Assembly (NCBI RefSeq): GCF_024679245.1
Contig: NC_090180.1
Coordinates: 11,306,507-11,370,506, forward strand
DNA length: 64,000 bases
Reading direction: 5' to 3'
Origin: Pseudorasbora parva
Taxonomy: Eukaryota > Chordata > Actinopteri > Cypriniformes > Gobionidae
Both the position numbers and the translations under genes were made by a program. This document shows positions 1-13,155 of this stretch, one piece after another; positions within the stretch are counted from its first letter, which is position 1, and every line of letters starts with the position of its first letter. The notes below the pieces were generated by a model. It made no database searches. It was not told where the DNA came from and was given only the letters and a program-made list of their open reading frames with translations.

Positions 1-300
1 GTGAGCAGGTGTATTGTTTAAAATGAAACATTTAGACATTCATATTTCAGTGAAGATACAGTCAAAGATGCATATTGTGGTTAATTTAACATTGTCATTT
101 CCTACAGATTTTATGTGTGCTGGGAGAGGAAGGGCTTGCCAGATAAAGATGTCTTGCCATCAGATCAGGACTCGGGACTCTGGTAGGGACAGTGTGAGGC
201 AGGGTAGTGTGCCTGCATGCTAAAGGTCATGGAGCAGGAGGTTCTGTGGTCATGCTGAACCCTGTCCCACATCAGGTCAGTGTGGCCCAGTCCGAGTATC
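1..300 (-). other. SAP130 3' UTR and downstream flank
   Basis: This stretch follows the SAP130 stop codon on the minus strand. I see no AATAAA or ATTAAA on the minus strand here, so the 3' UTR probably continues past the window edge. The short plus-strand ORF in it shows no recognisable motif. Confidence 0.45.
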
Positions 301-3300
301 TCACGCTCTGTCCTTGCGCTTCAGCTTATTGAGCTTCTTAGTGCTGCTGTTCTTGTTGAGGAGCTTCATGACACGCTCCTTGTGATCCAGCACCTTTAAC
401 ATGGAATCACGAGCTTCCGTGATCTGGTCCATCACCAGCTTGCAGCGCTGCATGTTGCCCTATGCATTGAAACAGTATTATGGTTAACATCAATTGTGTA
501 ACTACCACTCAAAAGAAAGATAGAAAGAAAGTAAAAGACTTTTATTCAGCAAGGATCAAGAGACAATAAAACATTTATGATGTTATACAAGATTTCGATT
601 TCATATAAATGCTTTTGAACTTTGTTCATCAACAACGAAACAATGAATCACTGTTTCCACAATATTAACCTGCACTACTGTTTTCAACATCATAAGAAAT
701 CTTTCTTGAGCAGCAAAACAGCACATTCAAATTAAATGAAAATTCAGCCTGCCATCACAGGAATACATTATATTTTAAAAAGTACATAAAAACAGAAAAG
801 TTATTTTAATCTATAATAATATATTACAATATTACTGTTTTTACTGCATTTATGATCAAATAAATGCAGCCCTGGTGAGCATTACAGACTTTCCGAAAAC
901 TAAAAATCTTATTGACCCTTAAACGTTTGAATGGCTGTGTGCATACTTTTTTAAAATTGACACCACTATACAGTATAGAAAACAAGAGTATTAAGATATA
1001 GTATTAAGATTTTTTTTTTTTTTAAGTTTTGATGCACAGATATTCTAGTTCATGTTATAACCAATAAATGGCTGATATTAAAAGTTTAAATAAATCAATA
1101 AAAAAATAAAAAAAATTGTTTTAAATGCTACAAATGAATTTAAGCATCACACCAGAATGGATATCCATTTTAAGATTTGCTAAAGATTACATTTAACAGT
1201 GTAATTTACTGGTGTTTTTAAAAGATTACCTTTAAGTGAGCATTGCAATGACACAAAGCTCACTTATAGTAATCTAAACATAAAAATAGAGGAAATTAGC
1301 ATACGATATCCAAGGTTGGCACTGAATAATAAAAAAAAGTAACATCAGTGTGGCAGGGGAGGCGTGGTTTTGCGGGATCGGCAGAGGGAGAGGGAAGGCG
1401 GAGCCGAGCGGGGCGTTAGTGGGTCAAGTGCAAATGAATAACACCTGTCTCTGATTGCAGTAGTTGGCGTGGAGAGACGGCTTAAAAGCCACGACAGAGA
1501 GAGACGAGAGAGAGAGAGTTTTGGACTGGGACTGAGACGGTGTGCTGACTGTGGCGAGTGATCGTGAAAGCAGAGATTGATTGAGAAACACTTTGGAGCA
1601 GCGGCTTGTGTTTGATGCGCCCACGTGCGCCTGTTATGTTTATTGTAGAGAGAGTAAATAAAAACCAGAGTCTCAGTCCAGCCGACCCCGCCTTCTTCCT
1701 TACACCCAAGAACCGAACTACAATCAGATAAATGACGTGATGCCAATATATTGTGCATGTAATGACAGATCTCCAAAAGAAGGTTTAAGCAAGCAAAGGT
1801 TTCACCGATTTGAAAGTTATCGTGTGGTTAAAAGTGATCAGTGGCTCTCACCTGTATGAGCTCATTTATACGGTGAAGATCATCATCGGCTCCAGCTTTC
1901 TTCTTTGGGATGAGGCCTTCCTGGAGAGTCGTCAGACGACTATAGACATCATGCTCCAGATTAGTCTGCAGGCAGGTGACAAAACACATTCAGTCTGAAG
2001 CTTGACATATCCACGGTTATGACTGAATTAATGCCGGTTACGAATGGTAATATTCCACTGAATTAAAGCCTCAGAGAATGTTTTACCAGCTGCATGAGCT
2101 GAGCTGCACAGAGGTGAATTTTCCAGCCCTGGGCTCTGCACACCACTCCCTTCTGATTGGCTACATCCTGCAGGGTTCCCTTCTTGTCCTCTGATATGAT
2201 AACATAAGCTTGTATTAATGAATGACTGATGACAGACTGTATTTATTGTATTAATGCAATAAGGACAATAATATACAGTGTGATGAGCCAAGACAGACCC
2301 TTGACACGGATGTCGCTGTATTTCTGAAAGTGGTGGTACGCCGCTTTCCAGGGGTTGCGGTAGTGGCGCAGCAGAGTGACCGGAGGCCGGACACGGGTAG
2401 GAACATACCGAACTCCTTCTTCATCTGCAGTGAAACAGACACACTAAATATTGGCATTACAGGAGCCACAATGTCTTTTAATGAAACAGAGTTTCTTAAA
2501 GTGAACACAAATCATTACACAATTTGTGATATGCCAAAACTAAAGCTAGTCCCACTATTGCTGCCATCAGAGCATCTCCAGAACAACTTACAAACCGCCA
2601 AGATGATTCTTATCTTTATCACTATGTGGGTTTATCTTATTCCAGCAATGCCATTACATTTGGCCTCGGTTCAATTATATTGCGACACTGTCTCCATTGC
2701 CATTTCATAATGTTCTACTTAGAACAAAGGTTGGTGGACTTTTGCATGTAGAAGGCAGTAAGGATTCTTAGGCTATGTGTCCACCAAAGCGTTTTTAGTC
2801 AGCTGAAAACACATCGCTGTGGGCGCTTGAGAGCATTTTGGCAGGGGAGCGTTTTTTTTCTTCAGTTGAGGCTCTGTGGAAGTGTAACTAATTTCCCAGG
2901 TAGTTTGTTTCTGTATTGATTCTATATATAATTGCAGATACAATGTGAAGTATTTGCTCTCGCTCTTGTTTTAAATCATTTTGTTCTGTTAATATTGCTT
3001 GTTGTAATCTGTGTTGTATTTGTCCCGCCCTTCCTCCACTGTGATTGGATGGCTGGGTGAAACGTAACAGTGATGAGCGCTGCATTTTACTCAAAGTTGA
3101 ACATTCTTCAACTCTCGACGACCAGTAAAAAAGGCTGAGCGCTCAGCGACTCGTTATGCTTCAGGCTTTCCCAAATGCAACGCTCCATTGAAAACGTCAG
3201 CCAGCTGCGTGAAAAACGCTTTGGTGGACACAGCCTCCACAGAAAAAGTAGTGAGTTTTTTTTTTTAACCAAAACAGCTGGAGGTATCATAAAAGTAATT

Positions 3301-6300
3301 TTTAAAAACATTTTTAAGTATATTAAAATACAGAAAATGTACTATTTGAGAACCATTGAGTTTTTCTTTTATTGCATTGTGTCACAATTTTCATGGCAAT
3401 CATGCCCCAACTAGCAGTAGCCTTCTGCAATGTAGATTATTAAAAGTATTTAATTTCAATTATTAAATAATATTTTATTATTTTAATTATTTTTGTAAAT
3501 TATAAAACAACATTTATAAAGATGTGAAACCAAATGTGAAATATCATTTGCAGTTTTTATCTGGTCCCTCGATTGAGTCTGGTTTCTTAATGATTTTTTT
3601 CTGGAGTTTGGGTTCCTTGCCACTTTTGCTTGCTTAGTTGGGGACACTCAATATGCAGCAACATCATTGATTTAAAAGCACTAAAACTATTGGATCAGAA
3701 CTGAACTGAGCTAGATCAACTTTTCTCCAGAGCTGCTTCATAGCTGCATTTGAACTCATTCATAACTAATGAACTTACACAGTTATTGAACCAAACTGCA
3801 TAAAAATGTAGGGAAGATACTGAAACGGGAGAAAGGAATGACTTAATTATTAGAAAATATAATAATCTAATATTAACAGCACACAGAAGTCTGTAACTGG
3901 AGATGTGAAGCATTGGGTGTGTGGAAATAAAAAGAAAAAGAAAAAAAAAAGCCTATAGACACTGGAACAAGACCTCTTCCTACAGGCTTTTGCGGGTGGG
4001 GAACAGGACAAAACGCAAACCTTTTAGGTGGAAAAATAACAATTTTGGCGGAAGCGGTACATAATCTTGAAAAAAATACATTCCGTGCAGACCTCTACTA
4101 TAAAATGAACTATCGAACCTCAAAAACCTTTCTAGATCTTGGTAAATCATCTTCAGTTTCTAAAAACCTTAAGGATACAGTTTCAAGGTAATGAAACGTA
4201 CCAATATATTCTTTCGGAGGGGACTTGCGTTTCTCTGCACGTAGGCTGAGGGGTTTGGGTGGGAATTTCTCCTCATCTGTGCTGTTGGTCTCCATCATCT
4301 CGCTCTCCTCAGTGGAGATGACGTGCTGTTGCTTGCGGGGCTTCTTTCTGGGTGAGGCTCCCAGGGTGATGTCTGTAGCAGCGACTGCCAACATCTGTGC
4401 ACCACTGTTTGGCCCTGAAGCCACAGAGGGTTTGAGGTGAAAGAAACTGCTTCATCAGTTAATACTTCTGGCTCCTGATATGTTATGTCTGATGTAGCAT
4501 GATTTTTCAATGTTTCAGTATATACACACAATGCAGCACTGGCAAGAGTATGTAAAATACCAGTGGATTAAATATATCTTCATTTTTAAGCTAATATATA
4601 GGTGGATTTCTATTGTAAAACCTTGTTTGCATAAATATCTCACCTGGTTTTGTAGTATCCATAGGCTCCGCCTCTTGCTTAATATTAATCTCTGGGAGGG
4701 TTGAGCTGATGGCACATGCTGAGGTGGTGCTGGCTGCTGGCTGAGTGGGCGGGGCCACTACATTGGCCATGGAGGGGATTGGCGGGGTGACTGCCATGGC
4801 AGCGGGTATGGCTGAGAGAGCAGGAGTGGGTTGAGAGGGAGGCGTGGCTGACGTCAGGAGGGAGGGGAGAGGTTGAGAGGCTAGCTGGGAGGGAGGTGGT
4901 CCCACGTGTTGTGGTTGCTGTTCATTTCCCTGGCTAGGAATAGCCTCCATTGCCGCAGCTACTGATGGAGCGAGGCTCATGTGTATGTCAGGTTTGGGCT
5001 TCACCCTACCAAAGGTTTTGGAGATTTAGTGTTTATAAAGCGGAGCTGCAATTTAAGACCAAGTGATACTAAAAAGAGTAGGATTAAGTGGTTAAATGAA
5101 CCTAAAGATCTCAAAATCAATTTGAATACTTCATACCCTGCAGGACGAGGTGATCCTGATGCACTCCTGATGTGTCCATCAATTCTGGGGGTTGTGGAGT
5201 CACTGAGCTGACCTGGAATCAGGTTCTTCCTAACAGCAGCACTTTAATAAATCAAAGAGACAGATTAAAGCTGGGGTAAGTGCTTTCTGGTAACCGTTGT
5301 TGATATTTCAAATCACCAAAACAAACACGCCCCTACCCCCAAAAGGGTCTCGCCCCTATTTTGATAGCTCCGCCACACACATATGTAACCAGGGCAACAA
5401 CTGGTAGGATCTGTGTGTTAGTAATCCAGGTTGAATATTCAATGAAAAAAAGTCACCCCTTCCATCGCAAAACAACAAACCGTTCTCATGAACAACTCGA
5501 TAGTACACAAGCATGATAGTCTAGCTAAAAACATATTACAGTTATGACCAGATTAGAGTTATAGCGATCACAAAGCACAAAGTTCTCATGAACTCGATTG
5601 TAGCTAAGTCAAACTAAAGACATTACAATTATGACCGGAAAAGGGACATCTAGATCATGAAAAGAGGAAACAAACATATATTAGTAGTACAGTATCTTAC
5701 TTGTTTGACACATTTTGTAAGCTGATGCTGGAAACAGACAGTGAGGAAATTTAGATGCTCCATACGGTGTGGAAATGAACAGGCTCTTTATCATCGCTGA
5801 AGTGAGTGACAATACGATCGCAAACAGACAAACAAGCGAACATGACACACAAGCATATTCAAGCAAAAGCCATCATATATTAGTTATCGGCTAATGTCTG
5901 TCTCATGTGACTCGTATATTTTGAATAATGACGTGCACTTAGTGCTCTCTTCTCCCCATTGTTAGTAGACACGCCCCCTACCTGCTGATTGGCTACAAGT
6001 TTGTTATTAGACTTTGCCCGAGTCCGTTTTGAAATAAGACTTACCTTTAATCTTGAGAATGTCATTTTTTTTTAAACTTCTAAAATATACCGTAGAAACT
6101 TTTTACAGGTGATTCATACCAGCAGTCATTGTTAAAAAAAACTAAAACTACAATTGTTTTCTTTTAACCTACTCATGAACAAAAAAAAGTGTTGTTCAAA
6201 ATCTAGTCATATTTTTTCCCCATTGTGCCAGTATCTTAATAATAATTAACAAGCAACTAGCCACAGTTGTCTTATGATGTGATGTGAGTGACGAAAGATT

Positions 6301-9300
6301 TAAATCAGAATCATGATATTAGTAATTTATTAATCATTCTGTCATTTTATAAATTGTGTCTGGACAATATGAGTTTCATTATAGATATTATCTAATACTA
6401 TAATACTGTAATTAAGTAGTTTTGGGGTGAAATATGATTAGGACATCATTGTCAAGAAAATTACAATATTGAGTTTGTCATATTTACCCTTCATTGGCAG
6501 GTTTCTTGCGCAGAATGCTTGGTCGAGGGGACGTCACAAGGGAGGGGGTTCCAGCGTTGGCACTCTGATTGTGCGTCTGGGCCACAGTGGTAGCAGGCTG
6601 ACTGTTGCTGAACGCATTGCTAATAGAGTTAGCCACTAAAGTGGAACCATCGGCCAGTACAACTGAAGAAAAACAACATAGAAAGACACTCATCGGTAAG
6701 AAAGGTTTGTAGGAACATGTGTGAAGAGAACTAAAGGTGGACACTAATGTAAGATTCAAAGCTACCTTGTACTTTTTGTGCCATTGCCTGGAATAAATGA
6801 AAAATGAATGAAAAAATGAATGAATGAAGCTGGTCTGAGGCTTCTCACCTGAAGCTTTAGACTCTGCTGGGGGTTGTTGTTGGTTGACCTGTGTAGGTTG
6901 AATGCTTGTGGTAGTAATCTGGGCAGACGTATGGAGGCCCTGGGCTGGGATGGGCGTGGGCTGGATGCCCTGCGCTGTCATGGCAGCCGGTTGGATGTTC
7001 TGAGTGTTTATCTGGGTGATGCGGTCCACCGTCATCAGCTGCATAGAGTTCAGGTGAACTGCAGACGCAACTCCTACACCAGCTTGGGCTGGCATGGCTG
7101 CACTGGGCGCCTGAGCAGTAACTGTGTCCACACAGCAAACAAATGTTAATGACCCTAAGCCAAGATTAATTAGTACCCACCAAATTCAATCAAGTTTCTT
7201 GTGCAAGAAAATCATTTAGCTTCATCTAATTTAAGCACCACATAGTACCTGGATAAGGGCGTATGGATGACACAGAGCTGGTGATAGGGGTGTAAGTGTG
7301 GGTCAGCGGATATGGAGCTGATGGGTAGGTAGGCAGAAAGTACTGAAACTGCACTGGAACAGATTGTCTGTGGAAAGCCATAAAACAACCTATTAAAAGC
7401 AGTGCAAACAGAATAAACCTGATCTGGGGATTGCCAGTTTGTGGCCAAATCACATTTCAAATGTAAAGTAGGTGAAAAGGAGAATCATTTCTTCAATATA
7501 TTGAATGGAGAGGATTTCTACCTGTTGTCAGCGCGGTTCTCCATGGTGATGGGGTTGGGAGAGGAACGATGACCAGAGATAGGGATGAGGTTGCCCCTTT
7601 CTCCAGTGTATTCGGATTGGATGCGTGGTGATATGTGTGTGTTGGGCTGGGGAACGACTTTAGCTAAACGTGACAGAAGGGGCAAATCAAACTCCTAAAT
7701 GAATTCCTTCAGGTAAAAATGTAACCATTTTACAAGCAAAATCTTCCTGGAAAATCTGCTAGTAAAAACAATGCAAACAATTGCTCTGTCAAGGCATCAC
7801 AGGATGCTGTGCCAAAATCATACAATGAGAACAAGAATAAAATGACAAATGGCATAATAAATTGTGCTAAAACTTGGCTTAAATCACACACAAAAATCTG
7901 GTGTAGTCCAACATATTCAGCTAATGTCAATATACTACTGATCAAAAGTGTAAGGGTTGGTAAGATTTTTTTGTTTTGAAAGAAGTCTCTTATGCTCAAC
8001 ACAACTCCATTTATTTGATCAAATCTTCAGTAAAATAACTGTAATATTTAGAAATATTTTCAATTTAAAATATTTTTTATTGTAATCTATTTTAAAGGGT
8101 TACTTTAGCGATTAGCATATGCCTTTGTATCAGTAGAAACCCTGGAGTATATTCAAATGATTGTGCTTTCCCCCCTCATATCCCCCTGAGACAAGAGATT
8201 TATGCATTTTATTTCTGGAAAAGTTCCTCCTATGATGCAAATTGACGATTTTTGCATCATAGGAGGAATGTTTGCCCAAAGGCTAAAGACTACAGCCAGC
8301 AGAGGGAGCCATTTCTGCATGTTTTGAATCCGCGCATGGGGGATGGAGATTACACTCAGCTTGCAGGGAGAGCTCAGCAGGCAGCTACAGGCACTCATTT
8401 AAAAGGACTATGGTGAGCAATGTAAGTCTTTTAACTTCTCAAATTAATTTCTATGAAAGTTAAGCTTGCAAAGGCATAAACTGAAACGCGCCAGACTGAC
8501 CTCGCGTTGTGAATGTATGCCGCGAGTGTAGTCGCGATTACTTCAGCTCTCATCACTCCTGCAGTTAGTGCTCAGTGCTGTGATACTCGCGCGGTGACTC
8601 ACTCATTAAATTGAACAGACACGTTCAGTTTTTAATTGTAGTTTCTTCTCTAACTCCGTCACTAATCAAGTTGGTGGCTTTGGGAATGGCCTCACAGGGC
8701 AGCGAAGCATTCTGGGAATTGTAGTCTTTCATCCCCATGAGACAAAAATACATTTTCTGTCTTTTCTTGGTCTAGAAGGCACCAAATTCAAAAATAATTT
8801 TACATTTCTACTGCATTGATGACCCAGTTTAAATAAAGATTAATCTTCCCAACGCTGAAGTACCCCTTTAAATAGTCATTAATTCCTGTAATTTTTAGCA
8901 TCATTACTCTAGTCTTCAGTATCACACAATCCTACAGAAATCATACTAATATGCAGATTTGGTAGCCTAGAAATCTAGACGCACACTAGCAGCAGCAAAT
9001 CTAATCTCTCGCAAGTGTTGTCCTAGTTGCGCTTGTGTGCTTCTAGTAAACACAGAAGCTGGCGAATGGCGGCCTTTTGAATCAGCTTTGACTGTGACTC
9101 TGGAAGACTTGGAGTTAAGCTTTTCTCTGAGAAAAGAACTGCACAGAAGTAAAGTCATTATTAAAAAGCGAAGATGTGTTCAGTGTTTTGCCGACCGGAT
9201 ACGGCGGAAGTTTAATCTTTCAACTAGCTCCGTGTCATCTTCGTTGCACTGGTTGGTTGTAGCGCTATCCAATAGCGTGCACACCGTGTAGAGGGAGTTT

Positions 9301-12300
9301 GAAAGACAAATCGGATTCGGATCATCAATGTCACGTGATTTCAGCAGTTTGGATCACGTGTCAAACTGCTGAAATCACGTGACATTGACGATCCGAATCA
9401 TTGATCGATTCACTGATTCATGGCCGTTTGAATCTTTATTTGAGGAACACGGAAGAGAAGACAATGCTGAATAAAGTCGTAGGTTTTTATATTTTTGGAC
9501 CAAAATGTATTTTTTCGATGCTTCAAGAGATTCTTATCAACCAACTGATGTCTCATTTGGACTACTTTGATGATGTTTTTATTAACTTTCTGGAGAGTAC
9601 AGTGTGCATAGACTGCTTATGCTCTGGGACTAAAATATAAAATATCTTCAACTGTGTTCCGAAGATGAACGGAGGTCTTATGGGCGTGGAACGACATTAA
9701 TGAAATCAATTTCATTTTTGGGTGAACTAGCCCTTTTAACATACTAAGGTGTCGCATCTGGGACAACTCAACACACCAGATACACACATTCTATTGTCAG
9801 TTTGTGATCTACAATATTTTTATGTTTAAAGACATTATGAAATTAAGATATGTTATGACAGTACTGTACAATCAAATACAATCATTACTAATCTCATTCA
9901 CAGAACATTATACCTTGGGGCGTACGGAATTAATTGAGAATCTCACCTAAAACAAATCTAAGAACATCAGCAATCTATCTCCATGCAGCTGATTTCTGTA
10001 TACTGTCTTTATAAAATCTATGGTTTGTGTCATAATCCAGGGTATTTCCAAACTTCATTGAGTTTTTCATCATCCAATTTATCATCATTACTAAGAAGCC
10101 CAGAACATGACATTCAGGAAAAATATATATATATATGTGGACAAGATTAATTAATTAATTAATGAAATAAAGTAAATCATGCACAAAATATAATAATTAG
10201 TTCCCTCAATTTACTAAATCATGGTCATGTTAATTAACTGTGGCAACTAATTTTTATAAAGTGCACACAAATAATAAATAGATGAAACAAATGATTATAC
10301 TATGTGCACAATTAGTAAAACAACGTAACAAATGATTATATTGTGCGCACAATTTACAATTTTTTTCTTTTGTCATGTGCCGGGCTCCAAACGCAACACT
10401 TCTCTATGCTATTGAAGTCAACTGAAGTGTGTGACCATGTACTCCACGACATGGGAAGTAACATATGCTTTTTCACTGAGGTTATTGTATGGGGGAAAAA
10501 ATGTCACAACAGGGCCAAAAAATTTAAAAATAAGATTATAAAGGGTTAAGGGATTATATAAAATGTTATGTTTATTTGTATGATACATTATGATTTTTTT
10601 TCAGATTCTGATATTTAGACTTGATTCAAGCTGTTAAACTAATCTTGCAGCACATGGATAAGTTAGTAGCATGTACACTAATGATGATTTGGGACAAATA
10701 TAACAATTTAATAGAAAACTGGTGTGGCAGGATAAAAGCCTTATGAGTCGTAGCTGGGTGCTGCGGACAGTTGCCGAGAGGCACCGCTAGTGTGCTAAAA
10801 CAATTCCTTCGGATTTTTTAAAACATGTGGCATGACGCAGTGCAATCCCCTTTACAATATTAGACAATATACCTATACTTCTGTGGTAAGAGCAGATGAG
10901 GTAAAGGTAACTTACCCACAGGGATAGTGGATGTGGTCACTGCTGTGGCATGAGAGGAGTGGGAAGCCACAGTCATAGAGACAATGTTGCTACTGGATAA
11001 TTGAGTGTGGGGGGTGGAGCCTTTAAAAAAGGTGTATATATTCTTAGTACTATAATACATCTGAAACATAATAGTCTAGAGGCTTCTGAATCACAAGAGT
11101 GTAGAGAAGATGTATCACCTGTTGTAGTGGGTGACGGTGCAGTATTGGTGGCCTGAATTGGAGCTACTGTTGCAGCAGCAACAGGAGTCACAGTGCTGAA
11201 AATTGGCTTCTACAACAGAAGAAATAAAGATACATAACTTTGCTTGGTATTTTTTTATATTTCCAAAAGGATGGGGAAGAATGCATTCAACCTGTGTAAC
11301 AGAGTGAGAAAGAGCTTTCTGAGCAGCAATGGCTGGGTGGGAGGGCAGGGTGATTCGCGTGGGTGTGTCACGTGAGGGTGGAGGGCGCTGGATACTCAAG
11401 GTTGCTTGGGGTGGGTGGATCGTCACCGCTGAACGACTAGAAAATTAAAAAACAAAATAATTTTCTACAGTACAACTACTATGAAGTCAGTGCATGTGCT
11501 TTTTCTAAATTGGATGCATCTTACCCGTGTACCATGTCGGAGTGGGCAGCCACCGTGGTGATGACCGGAGACTGAGGTCTGGTGTTAGTCACTGGAGCCA
11601 CTACTGTAGGCAGCACAGCTGGAGAGGTAGTGACTATAGGCCTAGACTGTAACACAAACAGATGTATGAAATGTCAGGCTTTGTAGATGAATCTGTGTTT
11701 AATACAGATCCTAAAATGTGTTAGATGTGTTAACCTGAATTGGTTGATGGATAATGTGCTGGACTGTAGGCTGGCCCGTGATGGAGCTTGGACCGGCTGC
11801 TGGTCTCAGCACTGTGGTTCCTTTGGAGCTTGACATCACAGCCGCAGCAGCCGCTCCTATGACAACAGAACAAAATCAGACAGTGCCCCAACAGAAAATT
11901 GTTTGATATCAGATACATATATCTGTAAACTCACCTCTGGGTAAGTGGGAGGTGAAAGGATGCTGAGGAGCAGCAGATGCTCCGCTGCGTATGATCTGCA
12001 CATTTGTCATTAGATGATGCAGGTTACCAGTGTGACCCTTATTGTGACCCCCCCACCAAAAAGAGAGACAATTAAAACCACACTTAAAGTCACAGCAAGT
12101 CCAGCTTATAGGGAAATATGACATCCTTTCATCTATTATTTTCAGGAATGATGCCAGTAATGCATTACTGAGTAACACGTTACTCTAATCTGACTACTTT
12201 ATTCCAGTAATGAGTAATCTAACACGTTACTATTCCCAAACCAGTAATCAGATTAAAGTAATTTATCCAAGTCACTGTAAGTTACTATTATAGTCATTTT

Positions 12301-13124
12301 CCTAAGTAAACAATAAAAAATATACATTTTTGCTTTCTTCTTGCTTCTTGGGGAGAGTATTTTTTCTGGAAATATTTTTAATTTTAATTTAAAATGTCAG
12401 GAGATACATTGCTGACATTACTGTTAAAAATGCACTTCCAATAAAGTAAGTGTTCACAAAAACGGTTGTCATTTCTATGTTGACGCGGCAGAGGTGTTGT
12501 CGGCATCTGCTGAATGTAACTAATAAAGTAACTTGTACTCTTAGTTACTTTTAAAATCAAGTAATTTGTTAAGTACCCAAGTTACTTTTTAAAGGAGTAA
12601 ACGTAATCAGATGACTTTTTCAAAGTAACTGTGGCAACACTGATTTTCAGAATATGATTTTTTTTATAACTTACAAATAAAGGTTTTTTGAAGAATGTGC
12701 ATTAATGTAAAATATTTGACAACAAAAAATCTATGCACATGTTTATTTTGGCAAATAATTATTAGAGAATAATGATTCAATTAATCCCTAAATTATAACA
12801 ATTATTCATTTTTAAAAAAATACTATGGTGAGCTTTCTGCCTCTAGGCAATGTCATCTTACCCAAAGTCTGTCATTTTAACTTTTTGCTTAAATAAAATA
12901 TTTTGCTAATAATATTTTTACCATCTTAAATGAATGTGTCCAACAAATATTCAACATTAAATAAATCAACAATTACTATTATCCACTGAATAAAAATAAT
13001 AATAATTTATTTAAATAATTTAATTTTAAATTAATAATTTAATAAATAATACAAAATTATTTAATCTCAAAACTGTTCATCTCAAAAAATATGTAAAAAA
13101 ATGTATGTATGCTACTATATGCAC

Positions 13125-13155
<31 letters not shown>

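Noticed and set aside
1345..1776. 143-residue minus-strand ORF as a gene
   Set aside because: It lies across the LTR-like block, is low-complexity Ser/Leu/Pro and resembles no family; it is a by-product of the repeat.
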